Program-made: the position numbers and the translations under genes | Notes under the pieces: generated by a model | Told to the model about the DNA's origin: nothing | Seen by the model: the letters and a program-made list of their open reading frames with translations, nothing else | Database searches by the model: none | Source of the DNA: Roseiarcus sp963696665 | GTDB lineage: Bacteria > Pseudomonadota > Alphaproteobacteria > Rhizobiales > Beijerinckiaceae | Assembly: GCA_963696665.1 (NCBI GenBank) | Contig: CAVOLE010000013.1 | Span: forward strand, 186,001 to 250,000 | DNA: 64,000 bases | Direction: 5' to 3' | Part shown: positions 25,309 through 35,429 of the stretch, one piece after another | Layout: each line of letters begins with the position of its first letter | Numbering within the stretch: position 1 is the stretch's first letter

Positions 25309-26895
25309 TCACGCGCCGCGATAAATGTCCCTGTAAGCTTCTCGCAGCGCGGCCTTTTGCACCTTGCCCATGGCGTTGCGCGGCAGGGAATCGACAAGGA
25401 CAATCTGTTTGGGCGCCTTGAACTTAGCCAGGCGGCTGCCCAGCGCGGAGAGGATCGCCAATTCGGTCAGCGCCGCGCCCGGACGCCTGACGACGGCGGC
25501 TGTCACGGCTTCGCCGAAATCGGCATGGGGCACGCCGAACACGGCGCTCTCGAGTACGCCCTCGATCGCGTCGATCTCGGTCTCGACCTCTTTCGGATAG
25601 ACATTGAACCCGCCAGAAATCACCAGGTCCTTGGCCCGCCCGACGATGTGGATGTAGCCGTCATCGTCAACCTGGGCCAAGTCGCCCGTGATGAAATATC
25701 CGTCGGCGCGAAACTCCTGGTTCGTCTTCTCCGGCATCCGCCAATAACCGGCGAAGACATTGGGCCCCTTGACCTCGATGACGCCGATTTCGCCCGGCTC
25801 GACCGGCGCGCCATTCTCGAAATCGGCGATGCGCACGTTAACGTCTGGAAGCGCAAAACCCACCGAGCCCGGCCGGCGTTCGCCGTCATAAGGGTTCGAT
25901 GTGATCATGTTGGTTTCGGTCATGCCGTAGCGCTCGAGAATTGCGAAGCCGGTCCGCTCCCGCCAGGCGGCGTGAGTCTCCGCGAGCAGCGGCGCAGAGC
26001 CCGAGACGAAGAGACGCATATTCGCGCAGACATTGCGATCGAGGCCGGAGTGATCGAGAAGACGCGTATAGAAGGTCGGCACTCCCATCATCGTCGTCGC
26101 TTCCGGCAGCGCCGCGATCACCGCTTCCGGGTCGAACTTGGGCATGAAGATCATCGTCGCCCCCGAGAGCAGCGCGACATTGACCGCCACGAAGAGCCCA
26201 TGCGTATGGAAGACGGGCAGCGCATGAATGAGTCTGTCGGCGGAGGTGAAGCGCCAACAGTCGATCAGGGTCAGCGCGTTCGACGAGAGATTCTCGTGCG
26301 TCAGCATCGCGCCTTTCGAGCGGCCGGTGGTGCCCGATGTATAGAGAATGGCGGCCAGATCATTGCTCGCACGGGGCGCCGTTTCGAACTCGGCCGGCGC
26401 GGCGGCGATCGCCGCGGCGAATGTCCCGTCGTGCTTGACGCCGAGACTCTCGACCGAGCGCAAGTTGAGCTCCTGCGCGAGCGCGCAAATCGGCTCGAGC
26501 CGGTCCGGACGGCAGAGGGTCAGCGCAGGTTCGGCGTCGCCAAGGAAATATTCGAGCTCGGCGAGCGTATAGGCGGTGTTGAGCGGCAGCAGCACCGCGC
26601 CCGCCCGAAGGCACGCAAGCGCGACAACGATCACGTCGGTTGATTTCTCGATCTGCGCGGCGACCCGGTCGCCTGGCTTGACCCCAAGCGCGACCAATGC
26701 GTTGGCCGCCTGCGCCGAGCGCTTGAACAGTTCGCCATAGGTTAGCGCGGTGTTATCTCGGGTCTCAAGAGCAAGCTTGTCTGGATGGGGCGCTCGGGCC
26801 GCCATGAGGTCAAACAGATTTGCGGACGGGTTTCGCGACACTTGGTCTCCAAATTGAAGAAACGAGCCGACGTTCGGGACACCGGACAAACGCAT
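25309..26895 (-). CDS. matB: Malonyl-CoA synthetase (acyl-CoA ligase)
   Basis: A 528-residue ANL-superfamily ligase. Core motifs are YTSGTTGRSKGAML (P-loop), YGMTETNMITSNPYDGERRP (A5 region), ITGDLAQVDDDGYIHIVGR and the C-terminal Lys block PRNAMGKVQK. The segments HALPVFHTHGLFVAVNVALL, TTMMGVPTFYTRLL and RRPGSVGFALPDVNVRI fit MatB-type malonyl-CoA synthetases, which convert malonate, ATP and CoA to malonyl-CoA. Specificity from sequence alone stays provisional. No malonate decarboxylase (matA) is adjacent. It is divergent from the aldolase-like gene. Confidence 0.82.
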   Translation of the reverse strand: MRLSGVPNVGSFLQFGDQVSRNPSANLFDLMAARAPHPDKLALETRDNTALTYGELFKRSAQAANALVALGVKPGDRVAAQIEKSTDVIVVALACLRAGAVLLPLNTAYTLAELEYFLGDAEPALTLCRPDRLEPICALAQELNLRSVESLGVKHDGTFAAAIAAAPAEFETAPRASNDLAAILYTSGTTGRSKGAMLTHENLSSNALTLIDCWRFTSADRLIHALPVFHTHGLFVAVNVALLSGATMIFMPKFDPEAVIAALPEATTMMGVPTFYTRLLDHSGLDRNVCANMRLFVSGSAPLLAETHAAWRERTGFAILERYGMTETNMITSNPYDGERRPGSVGFALPDVNVRIADFENGAPVEPGEIGVIEVKGPNVFAGYWRMPEKTNQEFRADGYFITGDLAQVDDDGYIHIVGRAKDLVISGGFNVYPKEVETEIDAIEGVLESAVFGVPHADFGEAVTAAVVRRPGAALTELAILSALGSRLAKFKAPKQIVLVDSLPRNAMGKVQKAALREAYRDIYRGA

Positions 26896-27052
26896 TATAG
26901 GCCGGCGAGGCGCGCAAACGCGATAGGGTAGCGGTCGCGCAGCCGGACCGAGAGCCGCCCCGTGGGCCGGGAGGTTGCAACTTGATTTCCTGGGCGATCT
27001 TCTCTCAAAAGCAGATCGAAACGCGGATCGGGGCTAAGCGAAAGCGGGAGAC

Positions 27053-27793
27053 ATGGCCACGACTGAGAAGGCGCTGCGCGAAGCAATCATCGCACACGGC
27101 GCGAGCGTTGCGGCTGCCGGGCTCGGCGGCGCCCTTGTCGGCGACATTTCGGCGCGCCTCGAAGATTCGGTGCTCATCACGCCGAGCGGCGCGGACTATG
27201 CGGGCCTCCGGCCGGCGATGATCGCGCGCATGCCTTTGGTCGGCGAATATGGCGCCTGGAAAGGCCCGATGAAGCCAACGGGCGAATGGCGCATCCATCT
27301 CGATATCGTGCGAGCCCGTCCCGACATCGGCGGAATTGTGCGTTTCCAGTCGCCTTACGCCACCGCTTTGGCCATGACCCGCAAACCCATCCCGGCTGCC
27401 CATTCGATGATCGCGCTGTTTGGCGCGCCAATCGTCCGGTGCGCCAAATACGCGCCCGCCGGCACCAAGGAACTGGCGGGCCTGACGCTCGAGGCGCTGG
27501 ATCAAAGTCATGCGGTTCTGCTTAGCAACTATTGCGCATTGACGACCGGCCCAACGCTGGAGGCGGCGCTGGTCCGGGCGCGGGAGCTTGAAACTCTCGC
27601 TCGTCTCTACGCAATCGCCCTTTCACTCGGTCGTCCGGCCATACTTTCAGATGAAGAAGTCGGTCGCATCGGCGAGCGCCTGAAGTCAAACGGCGCCGAT
27701 GTCCGGGCGCGCATTGCGGCGCTTGTTGAAGCAAGGGCAAAACCCGAGCCCCGCGCCAAGGCCAAACGCGTCGCGCGCAAGCGGCGCTCATAA
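27053..27793 (+). CDS. Class II aldolase/adducin homologue without metal ligands
   Basis: 246 residues with the class II aldolase fold: GLGGALVGDISARLEDSVLITPSG and a central block IVRFQSPYATALAMTRK. Active members carry H-x-H in this central block (V-H-x-H-S-P-x-A), but here it reads VRFQSPYA. The downstream His block reads LLSNYCALTTGPTLE. The zinc ligands thus appear absent, so aldolase or epimerase chemistry is unlikely. The tail is strongly basic (KPEPRAKAKRVARKRRS), which could bind nucleic acid or membrane. Adducin shows the fold can serve without catalysis. The role here is unknown. Confidence 0.75.
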   Translation: MATTEKALREAIIAHGASVAAAGLGGALVGDISARLEDSVLITPSGADYAGLRPAMIARMPLVGEYGAWKGPMKPTGEWRIHLDIVRARPDIGGIVRFQSPYATALAMTRKPIPAAHSMIALFGAPIVRCAKYAPAGTKELAGLTLEALDQSHAVLLSNYCALTTGPTLEAALVRARELETLARLYAIALSLGRPAILSDEEVGRIGERLKSNGADVRARIAALVEARAKPEPRAKAKRVARKRRS

Positions 27794-27866
27794 AGCGCCC
27801 TCCCATTTGACCCGGGCGGCTCCCTACGGCTGGGCGCCATCAAACTGCGTCGACGCTTCGAGATGC

Positions 27867-28868
27867 TCAACGGACGGAGGCCCGCGACCCATCCCGGAAT
27901 CGTGCGCTTTGAGCCTTGTCCTCCTCCGCCGCCAGGCTCTCGCTGACGGTCAGAAGCTGCGCGGCGGTCGAGGCGGCGATCACCGCCGGATCCTTGGATT
28001 CGAGGCCCGGGATCCCAATCGGGCAGACGAGGCGGGCGAGCTGGAGCTCGGCCAGTCCCGCCGCGCGCATCTGGCTCAGGAACCGCGCCCGTTTCGTCGC
28101 CGAGCCGATGAGGCCGACATAGCCGAAGCGCTCGACCCGGAGCGCCTCGGCGACGATTTCGAGATCGAGCGCGTGCGAATGCGTCATCACGACGATGAGC
28201 GCGCTGTCGGGCGCGCCCGCGAGCTCGGTCGCAGGCTCCGGCGCATGAATGAGCGTGACGTTCGCAGGCGCATGCGCGGGGAAAGCGTCGCGCCTCGGGT
28301 CAATCCAGCGCACCGCGAAAGGCAGCGGCGCGAGCGCCAGCGCCAACGCCCGTCCGACATGGCCGGCGCCGAACAGGTAGACCGCGCGCGCAAGCACGCC
28401 GAGCGATTCAGCCCAGCTCTCCTCGGCGAGACGCGCCAACTTGCGCTCGCCCAGGCTAGACCCAAGCGTGCGCTGAATCCGTCCGTCCAGCCCCAGCCGC
28501 GCGCTCAGCGTCGCAGAGGCGCCGCTCTCCGCGATCGCCAGCGGCGAAAGATCGTCGAGATCGCGCCGGTCAAATGTTTCGACGCGCCACTCGACCCGAC
28601 CGCCGCAACACTGGCCGAGCTCGGGTCCGAGCGCGAGCGAACGGCGCGCCGCTGGCCCGCGGCCTCTTCGAAGAGCTTCGTTTGCCGCTTCGAGCGCCGC
28701 AAATTCGAGCGCCCCGCCGCCGATCGTGCCGTGAAAGCCGCCCGATGGCCGCACCACCATGCGCGCGCCCGCTTCGCGCGGACTCGAGCCTTCGACCCGC
28801 GCGAGCGTCACAAGCGCGGCAGAGCCCTCCGCTTCGATCGCTTCGATGAGACGGCGGAAGGCTTTCAT
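27867..28868 (-). CDS. xdhC: Xanthine dehydrogenase accessory protein XdhC
   Basis: 333 residues. The XdhC/CoxI N-terminal domain opens with LVTLARVEGSSPREAGARMVV, and a Rossmann-like C-terminal domain holds VYLFGAGHVGRALALAL and YVGLIGSATKRARFL. XdhC binds molybdenum cofactor, has it sulphurated and inserts it into the large subunit. It lies nine bases after xdhB on the same strand and is the last gene of xdhABC. Confidence 0.92.
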   Translation of the reverse strand: MKAFRRLIEAIEAEGSAALVTLARVEGSSPREAGARMVVRPSGGFHGTIGGGALEFAALEAANEALRRGRGPAARRSLALGPELGQCCGGRVEWRVETFDRRDLDDLSPLAIAESGASATLSARLGLDGRIQRTLGSSLGERKLARLAEESWAESLGVLARAVYLFGAGHVGRALALALAPLPFAVRWIDPRRDAFPAHAPANVTLIHAPEPATELAGAPDSALIVVMTHSHALDLEIVAEALRVERFGYVGLIGSATKRARFLSQMRAAGLAELQLARLVCPIGIPGLESKDPAVIAASTAAQLLTVSESLAAEEDKAQSARFRDGSRASVR

Positions 28869-28877
28869 GGGCTACCC

Positions 28878-31205
28878 TCAACCCGTCCCGTTGAGCGAGG
28901 CGATGGCGCGGAGGATCGATTCCGGCGTGCAGGGCGGATCGAGCTTCGGCTGCCCTTTCGGATTCGTCGTATGAACCGCGTCGAGGATCGCGGAATAGAC
29001 CGATATCCCGTGCATCAATGGCGGCTCGCCGACCGCCTTCGAGCGGTAAACGCTCGGAGTCGGATTGGGCCGCGTGTAAAGCCGGCTGTTGAAGATCGGA
29101 GGCGTGTCGGAAGCCACGGGGATCTTGTAGGTCGCGGGCGCGTGCGTCAGCAGTTGTCCATCGGCGGCGTACACGAGCTCCTCGGTCGTCAGCCAGCCCA
29201 TGCCTTGAATGAAAGCGCCTTCAACCTGGCCCATGTCGATCGCCGGATTGATCGACGCGCCGACATCATGCAAGAGATCAGCCCGCAGGACCCGCATCTC
29301 GCCGGTCAGCGTGTCGATTGCAACCTCCGAACAGGCCGCGCCATAGGCGAAATAGAGGAACGGACGTCCCTTCGCCCTGGGACGATCCCAGTGGATCTCA
29401 GGCGTCTTGTAATAGCCGGAATGCGACAGCTGCACGCGCGCCAGCCGGCACGCTTTGGCGAGCTCGCCGAAGCTCATGGAGACGTTGCCGGCGAACACGC
29501 GCGCGTCGCGGAACTCGACCGCGTCAGGCGCGACATTCCACGCCGCCGCCGCATGAGCCGTCATCCTCTGCCGGATCGCGCCAGCGGCGATTTTCGCCGC
29601 CATGCCGTTGAGATCGGTCCCGGATGAAGCGGCGGTCGGCGAGGCGTTGGGAACCTTGGCGGTGTTGGTCGCGGTTATGCGCACGAAGTGCAGAGGCACG
29701 CCGAACTCCTCAGCCACGATCTGCGCGACCTTGGTGAACAGCCCCTGCCCCATCTCCGTGCCGCCATGATTGAGATGGATCGATCCGTCGGAATAGACGT
29801 GCACCAGCGCGGTCGCCTGATTGAGCGGGATCAGCGTGAACGAGATGCCGAACATCACCGGCGTCAGCGCGATGCCGCGCTTGATGATCGGACTCCCTGC
29901 ATTGAAAGCCGCGATCCGCTCGCGCCGGGCGCGATAGGCGCTCGAGACCTCGAGGTCCTCGATAATGGCCCGTTGGGTCTCATAGTCCTCGACCGTCTGA
30001 TCGTAGGGCGTGCGTTCGAAGCCCGGGCGCAGCAGGTTGGCCTTGCGGACGTCGAGCGGATCGAGACCCCGCTCGCGCGCAATTGCGTCCATCACACGCT
30101 CGATCGCGATCATGCCTTGCGGGCCGCCGAAGCCTCTGAATGCGGTGTTGGAGACGGTGTTGGTCTTGAGGCGGCGGGTGAGGATCGAAACGTCAGGCAG
30201 CCAGTAGCCGTTGCCGGCGTGAAACATCGCGCGGTCACAGACGCCGGGCGAAAGATCCGCGGAACAGCCGCAGCGCGCGTTGAGCGCCACCTCGTAACCG
30301 GCGACCACGCCCTTGTCGTCGTATCCCACTTGCCAATCGGCTCGGAAATCATGGCGCTTGCCGGTCAGCGCGAAGTCGTCGTCGCGGTCGAGGCGGACTT
30401 TGCATGGACGCCCCGTGAGACGCGCGGCGAGCGCCGCAATCGCCGCCCACGCGCAGGCCTGGCTTTCCTTGCCGCCGAACCCGCCGCCCATCCGGCGCGT
30501 TTCCACGGTGACGAAAGCGTCCGGCACGCCCAGGATGCGCGCGACGATGTGCTGCGTCTCCGTCGGATCCTGCGTCGACGCGTGCACGGTCATCTCGTCG
30601 CCTTCGCCGGGAAAGGCGAACGATGCTTGGCCCTCGAGATAGAAATGCTCCTGCCCGCCGATTGCGAGCTGGCCCTCCAGGCGGTGAGCCGCCTTGTCGA
30701 TCGCGATCGCCGGATCGCCGCGCCCGAATGAATAGTCGTCCTGAACGCGTCCGCCGCTGACGAGCGCATCCGCAATCGTGACCGCGGGCGACCCCGCTTC
30801 GATGTCGATCTTGGCGAGCCGCGCCGCCCGGCGCGCCTGGTCGCGCGTGCGCGCCACCACTGCGAACAAGGCCTGGCCGTGGAACATCACATCGTGTTCG
30901 ACAAAGAGCGGCTCGTCGGCGAAAACCGGCGCGATGTCGTTCTTGCCTGGGATATCCGCCGCGGTCAGAACAGCGGCGACGCCAGGGGCGCCGCGCACCG
31001 CGTCCAGGCCCAAGCTTTTCAATTTGCCGGAGGCCTTGTTGGCCATGCCGATCGCGATATGCAGCGTGCCCGCGGGCTCTCCGATGTCGTCCACATAAGT
31101 GGCCGCGCCCTGGACATGCAGGCGCGCGGAATCGTGCGGCAGCGGCTTATGAACGACCGCGGTCGCGGGCGCGTCGAGGACAACTAAGTCATCATTCGGC
31201 GGCAT
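28878..31205 (-). CDS. xdhB: Xanthine dehydrogenase, molybdopterin-binding subunit
   Basis: About 775 residues. It carries the molybdenum-cofactor signature TRRMGGGFGGKESQACAWAA, the segment SPTAASSGTDLNGMAA, and near the C-terminus the catalytic-Glu region YRSKAVGEPPLMHG. It hydroxylates hypoxanthine and xanthine at the Mo centre and passes electrons to the iron-sulphur/FAD subunit. I start at the ATG (MPPNDDLVVLD); a TTG four codons earlier is possible. It overlaps the end of xdhA by 14 bases in another frame, indicating coupled translation. Confidence 0.93.
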   Translation of the reverse strand: MPPNDDLVVLDAPATAVVHKPLPHDSARLHVQGAATYVDDIGEPAGTLHIAIGMANKASGKLKSLGLDAVRGAPGVAAVLTAADIPGKNDIAPVFADEPLFVEHDVMFHGQALFAVVARTRDQARRAARLAKIDIEAGSPAVTIADALVSGGRVQDDYSFGRGDPAIAIDKAAHRLEGQLAIGGQEHFYLEGQASFAFPGEGDEMTVHASTQDPTETQHIVARILGVPDAFVTVETRRMGGGFGGKESQACAWAAIAALAARLTGRPCKVRLDRDDDFALTGKRHDFRADWQVGYDDKGVVAGYEVALNARCGCSADLSPGVCDRAMFHAGNGYWLPDVSILTRRLKTNTVSNTAFRGFGGPQGMIAIERVMDAIARERGLDPLDVRKANLLRPGFERTPYDQTVEDYETQRAIIEDLEVSSAYRARRERIAAFNAGSPIIKRGIALTPVMFGISFTLIPLNQATALVHVYSDGSIHLNHGGTEMGQGLFTKVAQIVAEEFGVPLHFVRITATNTAKVPNASPTAASSGTDLNGMAAKIAAGAIRQRMTAHAAAAWNVAPDAVEFRDARVFAGNVSMSFGELAKACRLARVQLSHSGYYKTPEIHWDRPRAKGRPFLYFAYGAACSEVAIDTLTGEMRVLRADLLHDVGASINPAIDMGQVEGAFIQGMGWLTTEELVYAADGQLLTHAPATYKIPVASDTPPIFNSRLYTRPNPTPSVYRSKAVGEPPLMHGISVYSAILDAVHTTNPKGQPKLDPPCTPESILRAIASLNGTG

Positions 31206-32681
31206 GGAGCATTCCAATCCGGGTCGGCGCGCCAGCGCCTGAAATTTCCATGAGCGCCTTTTCCAGGAGGTTGGCCGCGACCGTCATGCGATAGGCGGCT
31301 GTCGCGCGCATGTCGGTGAGCGGACTGAAATCCTTCGACATGGCGGCGCCGGCCGCTTCCCAGCTCGCGGGCTGATCAAGGTTCGCGCCGGCGAGCGCCT
31401 GCTCGGCCTGCTTGGCGCGCTTCGGGGTCGCCGCCATGCCTCCGCAAGCGATCCGAGCGCCAAGGATGCGCCGCCCGTCGAGATCGACGCGCACGGCGAG
31501 CATGACGGCGGAAATGTCCTCGTCGAAGCGCTTCGACACCTTGAAAGCGCGGTAGTGCTCATGGGCGGCGAGCGGCGGCGCCTCGACCGCAAGCACGAAC
31601 TCGCCCGGCTCGCGGTCCTGCTTGCCATAGGCGATAAAGAAGTCCTCCAACGGAAGGGTGCGCGTCTTGTCTCCCTTGCGCAAGACGACCCTGCCGCCCA
31701 GCGCGATCAGGGCCGGCGCGAGATCGCCGATCGGCGAACCATTGGCGATGTTTCCGCCGACCGTTCCGCTCGCCCGCACCTGCTTCGAACCGAAACGGCG
31801 TAGCATTTCGCTCAGGTCGGGATGGACCGCGCCGAGAAGCGGCGCGGAATCCTCCAACTTCAAAGTCGCCCCAAGCGAGAGCGCTCCGTCAGCGCTTTCG
31901 CCCACAGCGTCGAGCCCAGCGACCCTGCCAAGCCAGATCACGCGCTTCAAATCGCGCAATTGCTTGGTGACCCAGAGCCCAACATCCGTCGCTCCGCCGA
32001 CAAGGGTCGCGTCGGGAAAGCGCGCATAGAGCGCCGCCAGGGATTCGAGGCTCGCCGGGGCGGCGAAGAAGGCCGCCTCGTCGCCGACGAACACGTCGTT
32101 GTGGTCGGAGAGAGCAGCGAGCGCCGCGGCGCGCTCTCGAGACGTCGCCGCGAAACGGTCGGCCGGCGCGCCATTACAGGTCTCCAGGGCCGCCGCGACG
32201 ATCGGGCGATAGCCGGTGCATCGGCAGAGATTGCCGGCAAGCTGGTCGCACAGGCCGCCATAGGTCATGGGCTGACCCGAATGGTAGCCCGCGAACAGGC
32301 TCATCACGATGCCCGGCGTACAGAACCCGCATTGCGAGGCGTGAGCGTCAACCATCGCCTGCTGCAACGGATGCAGTTCGCCACCTGCGGCGAGATCCTC
32401 GATTGTGATCAGCTCCGCGCCATCGAGCTGGCCCAAGAGCAGAATGCAGGCGTTGAACGGCTCATAGGCGATCCGGCCGTCCCTCGGCCGCGCCAGCACC
32501 ACGGTGCATGCGCCGCAATCGCCTTCGGCGCAACCTTCCTTCGTTCCCTTCGCTCCCATGTCCTCCCGCAGCCAGTCGAGCACGGTGGCGCGGGGGAGAA
32601 CTGGCGGAGAGCAACCTCCCCGCCCCGGAATCGGAAACGCAGCGCATCCCGCGCGGCGGTTGATCTGGCCTCAAACGACAT
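31192..32681 (-). pseudogene. xdhA: Xanthine dehydrogenase small subunit (2Fe-2S/FAD), one frame break near the N-terminus
   Basis: The main frame from about 32583 has the first 2Fe-2S motif EGCAEGDCGACTVVL, the second CGFCTPG...GNLCRCTGYRP, then a FAD-binding domain (LVGGATDVGLWV; GNIANGSPIGD). The proper N-terminus (MSFEARSTAARDALRFRFRG...) lies in another frame. Adding one C within the run of five G (plus strand) at 32592-32596 joins them as QFSPRATVLDWLRED, giving about 496 residues, the normal length. The subunit takes electrons from the Mo centre to NAD+. Confidence 0.88.
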
Positions 32682-32863
32682 CGTCGCTCCCGACCTCCTA
32701 AGATGGAGCTTCTGCGGGCAAAACGGAAGGAGGCAAGGTCCGTGCCGCCCTTATAGTCTCGCCATCCCGCTCAAAGAAGCCGGCGTGGCCGGGCCTCGGT
32801 CTCGTGGCCGGGCCTCGATCTGCAGCAAGCCACAGGGCTGGGCCGACCATCCGAGCGTGGGAA

Positions 32864-34822
32864 TCAGCCTCGCAGATCAGGAGGCACAGCCTCGCTGGCC
32901 AGCGCCTCGAGCGCTTCCTCGACGCCCATCACGGCTTGCGCATTGGAGCCGAGCCGGCGCAAGGACACGGTGCTTTCGCTTGCCTCCTTCCGCCCAAGAG
33001 CGATGAGGACGGGTGCTTTAGCCAAAGAGTGTTCGCGCACTTTGTAGTTGATCTTCTCGTTCCTTAGGTCGGTCTCGACCCTCAAGCCCCGCTTCTTCGC
33101 GGCGGCCGCGAAGGCAAGCGCGGCGTCGTCGGCGTCGCTGGTGATGGTGCAGACCACGATCTGCACCGGCGCGAGCCACAGCGGCAAATGGCCGGCATGG
33201 TGCTCGAGCAGGATGCCTATGAATCGCTCCATCGAGCCGCAGATGGCGCGGTGGATCATCACTGGCGTCGTCTTCTGGCTGTCGCCCCCGATGTAAAACG
33301 CGCCGAAGCGCTCGGGCAGGTTGAAATCGACCTGGGTCGTGCCGCATTGCCAGTCGCGGCCGATCGCGTCGCGCAGCACATATTCGAACTTCGGCCCATA
33401 AAAGGCGCCCTCGCCCGGATTGAGCGCGGTCGTCACGATGTTGCCGTGGCGCGTGCGGATCTCGTCCAGCACGCGGGTCATCACCGCCTCGGCGTGATCC
33501 CACATGGCGTCGGTTCCCACCCGCTTCTCGGGGCGGGTGGAGAGTTTCACCACGATCCTGTCGAATCCGAAATGGCCGTAGACCGACAAGATCAGTTCAT
33601 TGATCTTGTGACACTCCTCGGCCATCTGCTCCTCGGTGCAGAAGATATGCGCGTCGTCCTGCGTGAAGGATCGGACGCGCATCAGGCCATGCAGAGCGCC
33701 TGACGGCTCGTAGCGGTTGACGGCGCCGAACTCGGCGAAACGCAGCGGCAGCTCGCGATAGGAGCGCAGGCCGTGCTTGAAGATCTGCACGTGACCGGGG
33801 CAGTTCATCGGCTTCAGCGCATAGACGCGCAAATCCTCGGTCTCCGCCTCGTCACCGGCCGGGCGGCACATGAACATGCTTTCGCGATACCAGCCCCAAT
33901 GCCCTGAGATCTCCCACAGGTGCTTGTCGAGCACCTGCGGCGCGTTGACCTCCTGATAGTCGGCGGCGAGGCGCCGGCGCATGTAGGCCACCAGGATCTG
34001 GAACAAGGTCCAGCCCTTCGGGTGCCAGAAGATCGAGCCCGGCCCCTCTTCTTGGGTATGGAACAGGTCCATCTCGCGGGCGAGCTTGCGATGATCGCGC
34101 TTCTCGGCCTCCTCGAGTTGCTTCAGATAGGCGTCGAGTTCCTCTCTCTTCGCGAATGCGGTCGCATAGATGCGCGATAGCATCGGCCTATTCGAATCGC
34201 CGCGCCAGTAGGCGCCGGCGACCTTCATCAGCCTGAAGGCGTCGCCGACCTTGCCGGTCGATGTCATATGCGGGCCACGGCAAAGGTCGGTCCACTCGCC
34301 TTGGGCGTAGAGCTTCACCTCCTGATCGGGAGGAATCGCGTCGACCAGCTCAACCTTGAACGCTTCGCCCTTCTTCTCGAACAGGCTCTTCGCCTCCTCA
34401 CGCGAGACGACTCGCTTCGAGAACGGCTTGTCGCGAGCGATGATCTCGCGCATCCGCTTTTCGATCGCAGGGAAGTCTTCCGGGGTGAACGGCTCGTTGC
34501 GGAAGAAGTCGTAGTAGAAGCCGTTCTCGATCACCGGGCCAATGGTGACCTGGGTTCCCGGCCAGAGCGATTGCACGGCTTCGGCAAGAACATGCGCCGC
34601 GTCGTGGCGGATGAGCTCGAGCGCGCGGGGATCGTCGCGGGCGATGAACTCGAGCGTCGCGTCGCGGTCGATCGGGTCGGCGAGATCGGCAAGCTCGCCG
34701 TCGCGGACCATCGCCACGGCGCGCTTAGCGAGAGAGGGGGAAATGGACTTGGCGATTTCGAGGCCCGAGATTCCGGGCTCATAGGCGCGCTCAGCGCCGT
34801 CGGGAAAGGTGACGTGAATCAT
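32864..34822 (-). CDS. thrS: Threonyl-tRNA synthetase
   Basis: 652 residues, class II synthetase. The order is an N-terminal TGS domain (MIHVTFPDGAERAYEPGISG), an editing domain, and the catalytic core. The core carries MNCPGHVQIFKHGLRSYREL with the zinc Cys, motif 2 as RVRSFTQDDAHIFC, and motif 3 near PVMIHRAICGSMERFIGILLEH. An anticodon-binding domain ends the protein. I use the ATG at 34822; an ATG 22 codons upstream would add residues not found in the family. No threonine-attenuator structure was resolved. Confidence 0.97.
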   Translation of the reverse strand: MIHVTFPDGAERAYEPGISGLEIAKSISPSLAKRAVAMVRDGELADLADPIDRDATLEFIARDDPRALELIRHDAAHVLAEAVQSLWPGTQVTIGPVIENGFYYDFFRNEPFTPEDFPAIEKRMREIIARDKPFSKRVVSREEAKSLFEKKGEAFKVELVDAIPPDQEVKLYAQGEWTDLCRGPHMTSTGKVGDAFRLMKVAGAYWRGDSNRPMLSRIYATAFAKREELDAYLKQLEEAEKRDHRKLAREMDLFHTQEEGPGSIFWHPKGWTLFQILVAYMRRRLAADYQEVNAPQVLDKHLWEISGHWGWYRESMFMCRPAGDEAETEDLRVYALKPMNCPGHVQIFKHGLRSYRELPLRFAEFGAVNRYEPSGALHGLMRVRSFTQDDAHIFCTEEQMAEECHKINELILSVYGHFGFDRIVVKLSTRPEKRVGTDAMWDHAEAVMTRVLDEIRTRHGNIVTTALNPGEGAFYGPKFEYVLRDAIGRDWQCGTTQVDFNLPERFGAFYIGGDSQKTTPVMIHRAICGSMERFIGILLEHHAGHLPLWLAPVQIVVCTITSDADDAALAFAAAAKKRGLRVETDLRNEKINYKVREHSLAKAPVLIALGRKEASESTVSLRRLGSNAQAVMGVEEALEALASEAVPPDLRG

Positions 34823-34943
34823 CGCGGCTCCTTCAAGCTCACTCGCCGACACAAATCGGCGTAAGCATGGGCGCCCGCATATAAACATCGGCGGCGATCA
34901 GGGCAACGGCCGGAGATGAGCTCCGTCGCCGCCGATCCGGTCG

Positions 34944-35360
34944 CTAGAGCCTGAACTCCTCGACGACCGGGGGACCGGCGGCGTAGTTGGAATATCGGAT
35001 CCACTTCGGCTTCACGACGACATAGGCGATGTCCGGCCAAGCCTCGCGGGCGCGGCCGTCCGGCCATTCGCGGAAATAAGCGGTTTTCGCGCTCGCCAGA
35101 TCGTCCCCGACCGGCCGACGCGCCGGGCCTTCAATCTGAAGGGAAATGCCGTCGTCCCAACCGATGACCAGCGCGGCCTTAGGGTTACGCGCCAGATTGA
35201 CGGCCTTGCGGCTCGAGGCCAGAGTATCGAACACGATCTCGTTCGATTGCGTCACGGCGAAGCCCATTAGCGCCGCCTCGGGCGCGCCGGTTTCATTGAC
35301 GGTCGACACGACCAGAAACCGCTTACGCTTGGCGATGTCAAAAACCTCTTCGAGCGTCAT
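34944..35360 (-). CDS. Pyridoxamine 5'-phosphate oxidase-like flavoprotein
   Basis: 138 residues with the PNPOx-like split barrel: FLVVSTVNETGAPEAALMGF, VFDTLASSRKAVNLARNPKAALVIGWDD and a tryptophan-rich C-terminal part. Members bind FMN or F420; the cofactor and substrate here are unknown, and it is too short to be PdxH. The start MTLEEVFDIA at 35360 is chosen because the longer open frame upstream is the antisense of the acylphosphatase gene. Confidence 0.82.
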   Translation of the reverse strand: MTLEEVFDIAKRKRFLVVSTVNETGAPEAALMGFAVTQSNEIVFDTLASSRKAVNLARNPKAALVIGWDDGISLQIEGPARRPVGDDLASAKTAYFREWPDGRAREAWPDIAYVVVKPKWIRYSNYAAGPPVVEEFRL

Positions 35361-35429
35361 GAGCGCCTCCGCATCTGGCGGCCCGACCGGAGATCGAGCC
35401 GCATGGTTAGAGGGAGATGATAACGCACC

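Noticed and set aside
27699..29627. 642-codon open frame on the plus strand
   Set aside because: Antisense of xdhC and xdhB, Arg-rich, no motifs.
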